DNA of 62,941 bases from Curvibacter delicatus NBRC 14919 (lineage in GTDB: Bacteria > Pseudomonadota > Gammaproteobacteria > Burkholderiales > Burkholderiaceae_C), in the NCBI RefSeq assembly GCF_001592265.1, contig NZ_BCWP01000024.1:1-62941 (forward strand). Direction: 5' to 3'. A model generated the notes under the pieces. It saw nothing but the letters and a program-made list of their open reading frames with translations, searched no databases and was not told the origin of the DNA. Made by a program: the position numbers and the translations under genes. This document shows positions 26,279-37,223 of this stretch, in pieces. How positions within the stretch are numbered: the first letter of the stretch is position 1; each line of letters begins with the position of its first letter.

Positions 26279-27415
26279 TCAGCTGAAGAAGCTCTTCAGC
26301 CGGTCGGTCCAGCTGTCTTCGCTGGGCGAATGCTTGGCGCCGCCTTTCTTGAGCGACTCGTCGAGTTCGCGCAGCAGCTTGCGCTGGTGCTCGGTCAGCT
26401 TGACCGGTGTTTCCACCGTGATGTGGCAGTACAGGTCGCCCGGGTAGCTGGAGCGGATGCCCTTGATGCCCTTGCCGCGCAGGCGGAACTGCTTGCCGGT
26501 CTGCGTGCCCTCGGGGATGTCGATCGCGGCCTTGCCGGCCAGTGTCGGCACCTCGATCTCGCCGCCCAGCGATGCGGTCACGATGCTGATCGGCACTGCG
26601 CAGTGCAGGTCGTCGCCATCGCGCTCGAAGATGTCGTGCTTGCGCAGCCGGATCTCGATGTAGAGATCGCCCGGCGGGCCGCCGTTGGTGCCGGGCTCGC
26701 CGTTGCCGGCGCTGCGGATGCGCATGCCGTCGTCGATACCGGCCGGAATCTTCACTTCCAGCGTCTTCTGGCGCTTGATGCGGCCCTGGCCATGGCAACT
26801 GGTGCAGGGCTCGGGAATGATCTTGCCGCTGCCGTGGCAATGCGGGCAGGTCTGCTGCACGCTGAAGAAGCCCTGGCGCATCTGCACCGAGCCGGAGCCG
26901 TGGCAGGTGGAGCAGGTCTTGACCTGGGTGCCGGGCTTGGCGCCGCTGCCATGGCAGGTGCTGCAGTTGTCCCAGCTCGGCACGCGGATCTGCGCATCCT
27001 TGCCACGCGCGGCTTCCTCCAGCGTGATTTCCATCGCGTAGCTGAGATCGCTGCCGCGGTAGACCTGACGGCCACCGGCACCGCGTCCGCGCTGTTGGCC
27101 GAACATGTCGCCGAAGATGTCGCCGAAGGCTTCAGCGAATCCGCCGGAGAAACCTTCACCGGGGCCGCCGCCGCGCATGTTGGGGTCGACGCCGGCATGG
27201 CCGTACTGGTCGTAGGCGGCACGCTTTTGCGCATCGGACAGCATCTCGTAGGCCTCTTTGGCCTCCTTGAACTTCTCTTCCGCCACCTTGGCACTGTCCC
27301 CCTGGTTGCGGTCAGGGTGGTGCTTCATCGCCAGCTTGCGATAGGCCTTCTTGATGTCATCCTCGGACGCGTTCTTCGGCACGCCCAGGATTTCGTAAAA
27401 GTCTCTTTTTGCCAT
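26279..27415 (-). CDS. dnaJ: Chaperone DnaJ
   Basis: DnaJ is the Hsp40 partner that loads clients on DnaK and stimulates its ATPase. In 378 residues it shows the complete type I layout: J domain ([23 protein letters not shown] motif in HHPDRNQGD), Gly/Phe-rich linker ([16 protein letters not shown]), and four zinc-finger repeats [24 protein letters not shown] and CTSCHGQG. The C-terminal client-binding domains follow. It is the last gene of grpE-dnaK-dnaJ, about 95 nt after dnaK, and ends at a strong terminator. Confidence 0.98.
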   Translation of the reverse strand: MAKRDFYEILGVPKNASEDDIKKAYRKLAMKHHPDRNQGDSAKVAEEKFKEAKEAYEMLSDAQKRAAYDQYGHAGVDPNMRGGGPGEGFSGGFAEAFGDIFGDMFGQQRGRGAGGRQVYRGSDLSYAMEITLEEAARGKDAQIRVPSWDNCSTCHGSGAKPGTQVKTCSTCHGSGSVQMRQGFFSVQQTCPHCHGSGKIIPEPCTSCHGQGRIKRQKTLEVKIPAGIDDGMRIRSAGNGEPGTNGGPPGDLYIEIRLRKHDIFERDGDDLHCAVPISIVTASLGGEIEVPTLAGKAAIDIPEGTQTGKQFRLRGKGIKGIRSSYPGDLYCHITVETPVKLTEHQRKLLRELDESLKKGGAKHSPSEDSWTDRLKSFFS

Positions 27416-27509
27416 TGGGGTTCTCGGGAGTCAGTGACGCAAAACGCCGCGCCGATGGTCCTGGCGGACCATGCGGACGCGGCGCGCAGGGTGGCACACA
27501 GCCTGCGCC

Positions 27510-29465
<1,956 letters not shown>

Positions 29466-29546
29466 GTTTTTACTCCTGCTATTTTGAAAAATTCAGATAT
29501 TCGTCACGTGTGGATAACCTGAGCAATTTCAAGTATCCGGGGGCGC

Positions 29547-30089
29547 TTATTTGGGTGCGGCCACGGTCACCAGGGCCGGGCGCAACACGCGATCGGCGAT
29601 CAGGTAACCCTTTTGCAGCACGCCCACCACGGTGTTGGCCTCCTGCTCGGCCGGCACCATGCTGATGGCCTGGTGTTGGTGCGGATCGAACTTGGCACCG
29701 GCGGCCGGGTTGATGGCAATCACCTTGTTGCGCTCCAGCGCAGCAACCAGTTGGCGCAGCGTGGCCTCGGCGCCTTCGCGGATCTGCTGCGGCGTGGCGT
29801 CCTTGATGGCCAGGCCGGCTTCCAGGCTGTCGGCCACGGGCAGCAGGCTGTCGGCAAAGCTTTCCACGGCGAATTTGCGGCTCTTGGAGATTTCGTCCTC
29901 GGCACGGCGGCGGGCATTTTCGGCTTCCGCTTTGGCGCGCAGGAATTGGTCAGCCAGTTCGGCGCTTTTCGCCTTGAGTTCGGCCAGTTCGGCCTGCGCC
30001 TGGCTCAGCAGATCGGCCTCGTGGGCGGCGACGATGTCTTCGCCGCTGGGCTCGCCGGCTTGGGAAGGGGTAGGGGTGGTGTCAGACAT
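29547..30089 (-). CDS. grpE: Nucleotide exchange factor GrpE
   Basis: GrpE accelerates ADP release from DnaK. The 180-residue protein has the long N-terminal coiled coil ([36 protein letters not shown]) followed by the beta domain with the family signature [12 protein letters not shown] and [16 protein letters not shown]. It is the first gene of grpE-dnaK-dnaJ. Its upstream region carries a near-consensus heat-shock promoter. Confidence 0.97.
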   Translation of the reverse strand: MSDTTPTPSQAGEPSGEDIVAAHEADLLSQAQAELAELKAKSAELADQFLRAKAEAENARRRAEDEISKSRKFAVESFADSLLPVADSLEAGLAIKDATPQQIREGAEATLRQLVAALERNKVIAINPAAGAKFDPHQHQAISMVPAEQEANTVVGVLQKGYLIADRVLRPALVTVAAPK

Positions 30090-30123
30090 GCGAATAAGTC
30101 GTGGATACGGGGTTCATGCGCGG

Positions 30124-30151
30124 ATATGGGGGCCACCGCGACCGTTTCAAG
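30124..30151 (-). promoter_or_regulatory. Sigma-32-type heat-shock promoter upstream of grpE
   Basis: On the minus strand, CTTGAA (30151-30146) is followed after 14 nt by CCCCATAT (30131-30124). This fits the sigma-32 consensus CTTGAA-N13-15-CCCCATNT. The -10 element ends 34 bp before the grpE start codon. No CIRCE element was noticed. Confidence 0.87.
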
Positions 30152-30213
30152 AGGAGCGGCGGCTTGACATGGCGGGGCACCGGGCCCCGCCGTGAGTCGG
30201 CCCGAAGTGGGGC

Positions 30214-30567
30214 TCAGCCCGACAGGCCGAGCAGTTCGACGTCGAACTTGAGCGTGGCGTTGGGCGGGATCACGCCGCCGGCACCGCGGGCGCCATAGCC
30301 CAGCTCGGCCGGGATGATCAGGGTGCGGGTGCCGCCGATCTTCATGCCGGCCACGCCTTCGTCCCAGCCACGGATCACCATGCCGGCACCGAGGGAGAAG
30401 CGGAACGGATCGTTGCGGTCCTTGCTGGAGTCGAACTTGGCGCCCTGCACGCCGTTGCTGTAGAGCCAGCCGGTGTAGTGGACGGTGACGTCCTGGCCGC
30501 GCGTGGCTTCAGCGCCGGTACCGACGGTGGTGTCTTCGTACTGCAGGCCGGAAGGGGTGGTGATCAT
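30214..30567 (-). CDS. FKBP-type peptidyl-prolyl cis-trans isomerase
   Basis: This compact 117-residue single-domain FKBP catalyses proline cis/trans isomerisation. It has VTVHYTGWLYSNG, FDSSKDRNDPFRFSLG, VIRGWDEGVAGMKIGG, RTLIIPAELGYGARG and IPPNATLKFDVELL, all standard FKBP active-site segments. It has no signal peptide, so it is cytoplasmic. It lies upstream of grpE in the same direction but ahead of the heat-shock promoter, so it is probably a separate transcript. A family-1 repeat begins 12 nt upstream of the start. Confidence 0.95.
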   Translation of the reverse strand: MITTPSGLQYEDTTVGTGAEATRGQDVTVHYTGWLYSNGVQGAKFDSSKDRNDPFRFSLGAGMVIRGWDEGVAGMKIGGTRTLIIPAELGYGARGAGGVIPPNATLKFDVELLGLSG

Positions 30568-30578
30568 GGTGCGGTCCT

Positions 30579-30639
30579 TTTTGCTATTGATTTGATAGCT
30601 GGTGGCGCCTGATGGACGAGGCGCAACATCCAGAAAACC
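30579..30639 (+). repeat. Dispersed ~60-bp repeat (family 1), copy upstream of the FKBP gene
   Basis: Reads TTTTGCTATTGATTTGATAG, then CTGGTGGCGCCTGATGGACG, then AGGCGCAACATCCAGAAAAC. It shares the core GCTAT...ATAGCTG.TGGCGC with the other copies. It fills most of the gap between the FKBP gene and the HxlR gene, so it overlaps the FKBP leader or promoter. Confidence 0.6.
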
Positions 30640-30678
30640 GCAAATTATGCCAGCAGGCCCCGGTGCCGGGGCTGCATC

Positions 30679-30990
30679 TCAGCGCGCTTTTTTCGCCTGG
30701 CTGGCGGCCCATTTGCTGGCGAAAGCCTGCAGGTCGCCCAGTCGCTTGAGCAGATCGAGGCCGGTGCTGGTGAGCAGGTAACCGTCGCTGCCATGGTTGA
30801 GCAGGCCGGCTTCGCGCAATTCCTTGATACGGGTGTTCAATGTGTTGGGGGTGATGCCACCCACGCTGTCCTGCAGCAGCCGGAAGGTCTGGGCATGGCC
30901 GTCGCGCAGAGCCCACAGCACGCGAATCGCGTAGCGGGACTCCAGCAGGCCAAGCAGCTGACCGATGGCGGCGTTTTCTTTGGAACTCAT
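30679..30990 (-). CDS. HxlR-family winged-helix transcriptional regulator
   Basis: The 103-residue protein is one winged helix-turn-helix domain of HxlR type: YAIRVLWALRDGHAQTFRLL, GITPNTLNTRIKELREAG (recognition helix region) and YLLTSTGLDLLKRLGDL. HxlR proteins are small dimeric regulators, often of redox or aldehyde responses. The N-terminal Cys common in redox-sensing members is absent. The targets are unknown; the neighbouring genes on either side are not obviously linked to it. Confidence 0.85.
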   Translation of the reverse strand: MSSKENAAIGQLLGLLESRYAIRVLWALRDGHAQTFRLLQDSVGGITPNTLNTRIKELREAGLLNHGSDGYLLTSTGLDLLKRLGDLQAFASKWAASQAKKAR

Positions 30991-31098
30991 TGAACAGCAC
31001 TCCTCAAAGCGTGAATCGGGCGCCGGGCGGGTCTCCCTGTGCCAAGTCCGGTGCTACAGACCGGGGCTTGTCGACGCGAGCGCCGACTATAGCGTAGT

Positions 31099-31145
31099 TT
31101 TTTGCCTGCTACAAGTTTCATAGCTGATGATGGCTGACATACAAC
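31099..31145 (+). repeat. Dispersed repeat (family 1), degenerate copy
   Basis: Reads TTTTTGCCTGCTACAAGTTT, then CATAGCTGATGATGGCTGAC. It keeps the GCTA(C/T)...TAGCTGATG core of family 1 but diverges afterward. It lies between the HxlR and MarR genes, with no other recognisable feature in that 187-bp gap. Confidence 0.45.
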
Positions 31146-31177
31146 AGCATCGGGCCGCGTGGCTGAACAAGCCGGGT

Positions 31178-31642
31178 TCAGGCGTAGATTTTTCGCAGCA
31201 GTTGCATCAGGGTCCGGCGCTCCGCGGCGCTCAGGCGCGCGGTGGCGTCTTCCTCCAGTTGGGTGACGGTCTGTTCAGCCTGGCGCACCAGTTTCTTCCC
31301 GGTGGGCGTCAGGTGCAGCCCCACGGCGCGGGCGTCGTGGGGGTGCGGTTGGCGCGTGATGAGTTCGCGTTTTTCCAGCGTGTTGACCATGCCCACCAGA
31401 TTGGGGGGCTGGATGTTCAGGGTGGTGCACAGCTGGCGCGAGGTGATGCCGGGGTTGTGCGCGATCAGTGACAGCACCGAGAAGTCGACCAGCCGCAACT
31501 CGAACACGGCCATGTGCTTGAGAAAGGACTCGGCAATGACCAGAGTGGCACGGCGCGCGTTGTAGCCGACCAGGCTTTCCAGATAGCTGGTGTCAACCTT
31601 GTCGACGGCGGGCACGGTGCTTTTGTCTTGCGTGGAACTCAT
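31178..31642 (-). CDS. MarR-family transcriptional regulator (PhdR/CouR-like position)
   Basis: The 154-residue protein has the MarR winged helix: LRLVDFSVLSLIAHNPGITS, QLCTTLNIQPPNLVGMVNTL and the wing ITRQPHPHDARAVGLHLTPT. MarR proteins are dimeric repressors released by small aromatic ligands. It is the last gene of the minus-strand phenylpropanoid cluster, and its ATG overlaps the acyl-CoA dehydrogenase stop by 4 nt. MarR regulators that sense hydroxycinnamoyl-CoA control the equivalent cou and phd clusters of Actinobacteria. By position, this protein is the likely repressor here. Confidence 0.93.
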   Translation of the reverse strand: MSSTQDKSTVPAVDKVDTSYLESLVGYNARRATLVIAESFLKHMAVFELRLVDFSVLSLIAHNPGITSRQLCTTLNIQPPNLVGMVNTLEKRELITRQPHPHDARAVGLHLTPTGKKLVRQAEQTVTQLEEDATARLSAAERRTLMQLLRKIYA

Positions 31643-33363
31643 GCGGCCAGCATAGCCTGTGCACCTGCCTGTGTCAGCTGTTCCCGGATGATCTGCTGAC
31701 GCATCTCAAACTCGGGCAGGATCCAGTGTTGCAGGGCGCGCGCCGGGGCTGCCCAGCGAATCCCCGTCGTGCCGTTGGCCGCGCCGATCCGGGTCCAGGC
31801 CCAGCCCAGCAGGGCCAAGGCCACGGCGCGCAGGAAGTCGTCAGCCACCCAATAGGCCAGTTCGGCCTGCTGTGCGTTCGCCTGCGACAGCTGCACCGCC
31901 AATTTGCGGACGGCGTCGAAGCGGTGCAGCACCGCCGCCTGGGCCGCCTGGCTGGCATCCATCTCTTGCGCCAGCTCGTCCAGCAGGGCCGATAGTGCGG
32001 CGCCGCCATCCGGCAGCACCTTGCGCACCAGCAGGTCGATCGCCTGGATTTCGTTGGTGCCTTCGTAAATCATGGCCACGCGCGCGTCGCGCACGATCTG
32101 CTCGATGCCCCACTCGCGCACATAACCGTGGCCGCCGAACACCTGAAGGCATTCGCTGGCACCATGGAAGGCTTGGTGGGTCCAGGCGGACTTGAGCACT
32201 GGCGTCACCAGGCTGCACCAGCGCTGTGCGCGTTCACGGCGTGCAGCATCGGCATGGTGTTTGGCAATGTCGAGTTCCACCGCCGTGCGGTAGGCCAGCA
32301 CGCGGCCGCCGTCGATCCAGGCGCGCTGCGTGTCCAGCATGCGCTGGATGGCCGGGTGTTCCGCAATCAGGTCAGCCGCTTCGTTGCTCTTGCGTGGTCC
32401 GGGCGCGCGCATCTGCCGCCGCTCCTGCGCATAGGCGCTGGCTTTCTGCCAGGCGGCTTCCAGCAGGCCGATGCCTTGCAGGCCCACATGCATGCGTGCG
32501 GCGTTCATCATGACGAACATCGCATTCAGGCCGCGGTTGGGTTCACCCACCAGCCAGCCGGTGGCTGCATCAAAGCGCATCACACAGGTCGGGCTGCCGT
32601 GCAGCCCCATTTTTTCCTCGATGCGCTCGCACACAACGGGGTTGCGGCTGCCGTCCGGCAGGAACTTCGGTGCCAGGAACAGCGACAGGCCTTTGGGGCC
32701 GGCCGGTGCATCCGGCAGACGCGCCAGCACCAGGTGCACGATGTTGTCGCTCAGGTCGTGCTCGCCACCGGAGATGAAGATCTTGGTGCCGCTGATGCGG
32801 TAGCTGTCGTCGCCCTGTGGCGTAGCCTTTGTGCGCACCAGGCCGAGGTCGCTGCCTGCGTGCGGTTCCGTCAGGCACATGGTGGCCAGCCACTCGCCGG
32901 TCGCGATCTTTTCCAGATAGCGTGTTTTCAGTTCCTCGCTGCCATGGTGCTTGAGGCACTCGTAAGCGCCGTGCAGCAGGCCCGGGGCCATGGTCCAGCC
33001 ATGGTTGGCCGCGCTCAGCATTTCGTACAGCACGGCTTCCAGCACGGACGGCAGCCCCTGGCCGCCGTCTTCTGTTGCACAGGCCAACGAGGGCCAGCCA
33101 CCCTGCCAGAAGGCCTGGTAGGCCTGGCGGAAGCCCGGCGGTGCCGTGACCACCCCCGCGTCGAAACGACAGCCGGTCTCGTCACCGATGCGCTGCAAGG
33201 GCGCAATCTCGCTGGCGACGAATTTCCCCGCTTCTTCCTGCACCTGCTGCATGAGGTCGGTATCGACTTCAGCAAAGGGTGGCAGGGCTTGCAGCTGGGC
33301 CGGGGCGTCCAGCACCGCCGTCAGGATGTGCTGGATGTCGTCAAGACGCGGTTGGTAGTCCAT
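31639..33363 (-). CDS. Acyl-CoA dehydrogenase, large (DmdC-like) type, in phenylpropanoid cluster
   Basis: The 574-residue protein is of the same large subgroup as the enzyme at 21172. It shows MCLTEPHAGSDLGLVRTKA, KIFISGGEHDL, VFGGHGYVREWGIEQIVRD and YEGTNEIQAIDLLVRK with the catalytic Glu. It lies between the TctC gene (6-nt gap) and marR (4-nt overlap), so it is translationally linked to the cluster. A likely job, by analogy with phdD of Corynebacterium, is to desaturate arylpropionyl-CoAs (dihydro-hydroxycinnamates) to the cinnamoyl-CoAs used by the hydratase. The substrate is inferred from context only. Confidence 0.92.
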   Translation of the reverse strand: MDYQPRLDDIQHILTAVLDAPAQLQALPPFAEVDTDLMQQVQEEAGKFVASEIAPLQRIGDETGCRFDAGVVTAPPGFRQAYQAFWQGGWPSLACATEDGGQGLPSVLEAVLYEMLSAANHGWTMAPGLLHGAYECLKHHGSEELKTRYLEKIATGEWLATMCLTEPHAGSDLGLVRTKATPQGDDSYRISGTKIFISGGEHDLSDNIVHLVLARLPDAPAGPKGLSLFLAPKFLPDGSRNPVVCERIEEKMGLHGSPTCVMRFDAATGWLVGEPNRGLNAMFVMMNAARMHVGLQGIGLLEAAWQKASAYAQERRQMRAPGPRKSNEAADLIAEHPAIQRMLDTQRAWIDGGRVLAYRTAVELDIAKHHADAARRERAQRWCSLVTPVLKSAWTHQAFHGASECLQVFGGHGYVREWGIEQIVRDARVAMIYEGTNEIQAIDLLVRKVLPDGGAALSALLDELAQEMDASQAAQAAVLHRFDAVRKLAVQLSQANAQQAELAYWVADDFLRAVALALLGWAWTRIGAANGTTGIRWAAPARALQHWILPEFEMRQQIIREQLTQAGAQAMLAA

Positions 33364-33369
33364 GGCCGA

Positions 33370-34359
33370 TCAGGACTCCGCAGTGAAGCCGATCTTCTTG
33401 ATCAGCGGACCCCAGTGCTTGGCTTCTGCTGCCTGGGAGGCAGCCATTTCCTCCATGGTCGAGCCGCGCGGGATCAGGCCGACAATGGCCAGGCTGTCGA
33501 TGACGGACTTCTCTTTCAGCGCGGCATTGATGGCGGCATTGGCGGCCTGCAGCACGTTCTTCGGTGTCTTGGCCGGTGCATAGAAGCCGAACCATTCTTC
33601 GGTGGTCAGCTCGGGGAAGCCCTGCTCTGCAAAGGTCGGCACCTCAGGCACATAAGGCGAGCGCTTCGGGCCGGAGGTGGCCAGAATGCGCAGCTTGCCG
33701 GCCTTGTAGTTGGCGATGAAGTCGCCGTGTGGCGTCACCATGGCGGCGATCTGGCCGCCGACCACGTCGGTCACGCCCGGCACCGAGCCGCGATAGGGCA
33801 CGTGCTTGAGTTCGGTGCCGCTGTTGATGCCCAGCAGTGCGCCCAGGAAGTGCGGCGTGGAGCCAGCACCGGGCGAGCCGTAGCTGGCATCCTTCGGATT
33901 GGCCTTGGCCCAGGCCAGGAAATCCTTGACGGTTTTCACATTGGCTGGCACCAGCGGACCCACGGCCAGGCCGTGGTGCATGACGGCGCCGATGGAGATC
34001 GGGGCGAAGTCCTGCGGGACGTAGTTCATCTTGCTGTAGATGTACGGGTAGTTGGCCAATGCCGAGACCTGGGCCAGGGCCAGCACGGAACCATCTGCGG
34101 GAGCGGCCTTGAGCGTTTCCAGCGCGATGCGGCCGCCGGCGCCGGGTTTGTTTTCGACCACTGCGGCATTTTTGGTGAAGGCCGAGCCGGCCATCTTCTC
34201 GCCGACGCGGCGTGCCACGCTGTCACCGGAGCTGCCGGCGGGGAAGCCGTAGAGGATCTTGACCTGGTCCAGGGCTTGGGCAAAAGCCGAGAACGGGCCG
34301 AGGGCGCCGAGCGCGGCAGCGCCGGCAGCGGCTTGGACGAAGTTGCGACGTGTGGTCAT
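33370..34359 (-). CDS. Tripartite tricarboxylate transporter substrate-binding protein (Bug/TctC family)
   Basis: The 329-residue extracytoplasmic binding protein has a twin-arginine-like leader (TTRRNFVQAAAGAAAL) ending near AFAQA. Bug-family features follow: YGFPAGSSGDSVARRVGEKM, VVENKPGAGGRIALETLKAA, PHFLGALLGINSGTELKHVP, and APAKTPKNVLQAANAAIN. The ligand is probably a carboxylate such as a hydroxycinnamate, judging from the operon. No TctA or TctB membrane genes are present anywhere in the window, so the protein must work with distant transporter subunits or serve as a sensor. Confidence 0.93.
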   Translation of the reverse strand: MTTRRNFVQAAAGAAALGALGPFSAFAQALDQVKILYGFPAGSSGDSVARRVGEKMAGSAFTKNAAVVENKPGAGGRIALETLKAAPADGSVLALAQVSALANYPYIYSKMNYVPQDFAPISIGAVMHHGLAVGPLVPANVKTVKDFLAWAKANPKDASYGSPGAGSTPHFLGALLGINSGTELKHVPYRGSVPGVTDVVGGQIAAMVTPHGDFIANYKAGKLRILATSGPKRSPYVPEVPTFAEQGFPELTTEEWFGFYAPAKTPKNVLQAANAAINAALKEKSVIDSLAIVGLIPRGSTMEEMAASQAAEAKHWGPLIKKIGFTAES

Positions 34360-34404
34360 GGTGTTGTCTCCTTTTGTAGGTGGATGGGACGGGGGAAAAT
34401 CGAA

Positions 34405-35169
34405 TCAGCGCGGCGCCATGCGCAGAGCGCCATCCAGACGGATCACCTCGCCATTGAGGTGGCCGTTGGTCACGATGTGACAGGCCAGTTGGGCAAACTC
34501 CTCGGGTTTGCCCAAGCGCGACGGGAAGGGAATGGACGCGGCCAACGATGCCTGCACCGCCTCCGGCAGTTCCTTCATCAGCGGCGTGGCAAACAGGCCG
34601 GGTGCCACGGTGCAGACGCGGATGCCGTGCTGCGCCAGATCGCGTGCCATGGGCAGCGTCATGCCGACCAGACCGCCTTTGGAGGCGCTGTAGGCCTGCT
34701 GACCCACTTGGCCGTCGAAGGCCGCCACCGAAGCGGTGAACATCATCACGCCGCGTTCGCCGTCTTCCAGCGGGCTGAGCTTGACGCATTCGGCCGCGAA
34801 CAAGCGGCTGATGTTGTAGCTGCCGATCAGGTTGACGTTGATGACGCGGGAAAAGTCTTCCAGCGGTGCCGGCGCACCATCGCGGCCGACCACGCGCTTG
34901 GCGGTGCCAATGCCGGCAATGTTCATCAGGATGCGGGCCGGGCCATGAACGGCCGTGGCTTTGGCCAGGGCGGCGAGCACGCTGTCGGTGTTGGTGATGT
35001 CGCACTGGCAGGCGACGCCGCCGATGTCGGCCGCGACTTTCTCGGCGAGCGCGACGTTAACATCGAGCACGGCCACCTTGGCGCCCAGGCGTGCCAGCTC
35101 GCGTGCGGTGGCCTCGCCAAGGCCGGAAGCGCCGCCGGTGACGAGTGCCGCTTGTCCTTTGATATCCAT
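34405..35169 (-). CDS. SDR-family 3-hydroxyacyl-CoA dehydrogenase
   Basis: The 254-residue short-chain dehydrogenase has the nucleotide motif VTGGASGLGEATARELARLG, NIAG, the catalytic Ser in FTASVAAFDGQVG and YSASK. It matches the type II 3-hydroxyacyl-CoA dehydrogenase (HSD17B10-like) subgroup, with DITNTDSV and a C-terminal NGEVIRLDGALRM. In this cluster it would oxidise the 3-hydroxy-3-arylpropanoyl-CoA made by the crotonase to the 3-keto thioester, the step done by CouN or PhdB in Actinobacteria. It is separated from fcs by 141 nt containing a family-2 repeat and lies 45 nt upstream of tctC. Confidence 0.92.
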   Translation of the reverse strand: MDIKGQAALVTGGASGLGEATARELARLGAKVAVLDVNVALAEKVAADIGGVACQCDITNTDSVLAALAKATAVHGPARILMNIAGIGTAKRVVGRDGAPAPLEDFSRVINVNLIGSYNISRLFAAECVKLSPLEDGERGVMMFTASVAAFDGQVGQQAYSASKGGLVGMTLPMARDLAQHGIRVCTVAPGLFATPLMKELPEAVQASLAASIPFPSRLGKPEEFAQLACHIVTNGHLNGEVIRLDGALRMAPR

Positions 35170-35230
35170 GTCAGTGGTCCTTGATGTGGCGCGTCTGTCG
35201 TGACGCGGGGAAGAAATGCGCCCATTCGGA

Positions 35231-35310
35231 GGCGCCCGCGGAATCGGCTTCGCCGGGCCGCTGGGTGCGCCCCCTTGAGGGAGAGGCGCCGAAGGCGCTT
35301 CGGGGGTGCT
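35231..35310 (-). repeat. GC-rich 3'-end repeat, family 2, copy B (downstream of fcs)
   Basis: On the minus strand, starting directly after the fcs stop codon, it reads CACCCCCGAAGCGCCTTCGG, then CGCCTCTCCCTCAAGGGGGC, then CCCGGCGAAGCCGATTCCGC. It has the same order of elements as copies A and C but is more diverged. GAAGCGCCTTCGGCGC and the CCGGCGAAGCCG segment can form hairpins. Confidence 0.7.
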
Positions 35311-37188
35311 TCATGCCTGCGGTTTGATGATGCCGGGCGCGCTGTCATCGTGCAGGGCCTGCACCAGGGCGTCACGGTGTTTCAGAACGGCACGTTGGTT
35401 GAGCGAGCCCTTGTCCGTGACCTCGCCCTTGTCGATGGAAGGCGGCTCGGCCAGCAGCAGAGCACGCGCAATGCGGTTGGCGCTGCCGGTGGCTTCGCGT
35501 GCCAGCTGGTTGATGACGGCCTGCAGGCGCAGGCGTACCGGCTCGCTGGCGAGCACGTCTTCCCATGGTGCGTCGGCGCCCAGGCCGCTGACGGTGCGGC
35601 AGGCGGGCGAGGGGAAAATCAAGGCGCCGACTTCCTTCATGTTCAGGCCGGTCAGCACGACATCCTGCACATAGGGCGCGCCGGTGACGATGACCTTGGC
35701 GCGCATCGGTCCGACGCTGACAAAGGTGCCGGTGGCGAGTTTGAAGTCTTCCGCAATGCGACCGTCGAACTTGAGGCCGCGGTGGATGTTGTCGGGGTCG
35801 ATCCACTGCACGGCGTCGCCAGTGCAAAGGTAGCCCTCTTCGTCGAACACATCGCGGGTGGCCTGCTCGGAACGCCAGTAGCCCGGTGTGACGTTGGGGC
35901 CTCGGTAACGCACCTCGATCTTGCCGTCCACATCCACCAGCTTGAGCGTCATGCCCGGCACCGGTGCACCGATGTCGCCGGCTTTCACATTGGGGCTGTT
36001 GGTGAACATGGCCGACGGGGCGGACTCGGTCATACCCAGGCCGGTGGCCATGACAATGCGCTCGCCCACCTCGGCCTCGGCTGTCTCGTGCAGGCTGTCC
36101 CACACCGGTTGCGCCAGGCCGGCACCGGAGTAGAAGAACATGCGCACGCGAGACAGCAGGTTGCGGCGCAGCTCGGCGTCGGTTTTCATCGCTTGGGCGA
36201 TCATCTCGAAGCCGGTCGGCACATTGAAATAAAGCGTCGGCGCGATTTCACGCAGATTGCGCAGCGTCTCATTGATCAGGGCTGCCGTGGGCTTGCCGTC
36301 GTCAATGTAGAGCGTGCCACCGTGCTGCAAAGTCAGGCCGACGTTGTGGTTGCCGCCGAACGTGTGGTTCCACGGCAGCCAGTCGACGAACACCGGCGGT
36401 GCCTCGGCCAGCACCGGCATGGACAGGGTGATCTGCTGCAGGTTGGCGCACCACATGCGATGGGTGTTGATCACCGGCTTGGGCATCTTGGTCGAGCCCG
36501 AGGTGAAGAGGAACTTGGCGATGGTGTCGGGGCGCACGGCGTGCATGGCGTCATCCACGGCGGTCGTGGCTGAGGTGTTGCGCAGTGTGTCGAAAGACGT
36601 GCTCTTGCGTCCCTCGATCGACCCCTGGGCCAATACCACTTCGACGTCGGCGCCGACCGTCGTCTGGATGGCGCGGCCGTAGCGTGCGCCATCGGCGGCG
36701 AACACCAGGCCCGGGGTCAGCGTGTCCAGCACGTGGCGCAGCTTGTCGTAGTCCTGGCTCACGGTGGCATAGGCCGGCGAGACCGGGCAGTAGGGCACCC
36801 CGGCGTAAATGCAGCCCAGCGACATCAACGCATGCTCGAGCGTGTTTTCACTGAGGATCACCACCGGGCGTTCGGGGGAGAGCTTGCGGTCCAGCAGCGC
36901 CTGGCCGATACGACGCGCGCTGTCCAGCGCCTGGGCGTAGCTGATGCGCTGCCAGTCGCCGGTACGGCCATCGCCCAGCTGGGCACGACGTGCCATGAAA
37001 GTTCGGTCGGGTTCGGCTTCAGCCCAGTGCACCAGAAAGTCGCTCAGTCGCCGGGCAAAGGCGCCCAGCGGCAGTTCCGCCTGCACGTAGCGCACGCCGG
37101 GCGCACCTTCGCGCACGCTGACGCGTGTGACGCCGAAATTCACCGGACGATAGCGCGGTGTGGGGGTGGAGTTGATGGTCTCGCTCAT
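35311..37188 (-). CDS. fcs: Feruloyl-CoA synthase (hydroxycinnamate-CoA ligase)
   Basis: This 625-residue AMP-forming acyl-CoA synthetase activates ferulate or related hydroxycinnamates with ATP and CoA. The AMP-binding loop is LFTSGSTKMPKPVINTHRM, and later motifs are PTLYFNVPTGFEMIA, YSGAGLAQPVWDSLHE, MATGLGMTESAP, YLCTGDAVQWIDP and KFDGRIAEDFKLATGTFVSV. NQRAVLKHRDALVQAL at the C-terminus resembles the feruloyl-CoA synthase ending, with a lysine available for catalysis. It lies 35 nt downstream of the crotonase gene. No vanillin dehydrogenase gene accompanies it in the window. Confidence 0.93.
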   Translation of the reverse strand: MSETINSTPTPRYRPVNFGVTRVSVREGAPGVRYVQAELPLGAFARRLSDFLVHWAEAEPDRTFMARRAQLGDGRTGDWQRISYAQALDSARRIGQALLDRKLSPERPVVILSENTLEHALMSLGCIYAGVPYCPVSPAYATVSQDYDKLRHVLDTLTPGLVFAADGARYGRAIQTTVGADVEVVLAQGSIEGRKSTSFDTLRNTSATTAVDDAMHAVRPDTIAKFLFTSGSTKMPKPVINTHRMWCANLQQITLSMPVLAEAPPVFVDWLPWNHTFGGNHNVGLTLQHGGTLYIDDGKPTAALINETLRNLREIAPTLYFNVPTGFEMIAQAMKTDAELRRNLLSRVRMFFYSGAGLAQPVWDSLHETAEAEVGERIVMATGLGMTESAPSAMFTNSPNVKAGDIGAPVPGMTLKLVDVDGKIEVRYRGPNVTPGYWRSEQATRDVFDEEGYLCTGDAVQWIDPDNIHRGLKFDGRIAEDFKLATGTFVSVGPMRAKVIVTGAPYVQDVVLTGLNMKEVGALIFPSPACRTVSGLGADAPWEDVLASEPVRLRLQAVINQLAREATGSANRIARALLLAEPPSIDKGEVTDKGSLNQRAVLKHRDALVQALHDDSAPGIIKPQA

Positions 37189-37223
37189 GGGTTTCTTGTC
37201 TGCAATCAGTGGGAGGCGTGGCT

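Noticed and set aside
32128-35184. A 1018-codon plus-strand frame opposite the phenylpropanoid genes
   Set aside because: It is antisense to acyl-CoA dehydrogenase, tctC and SDR genes that have clear family motifs. Its low-complexity Gly/His/Gln content is typical of shadow frames.
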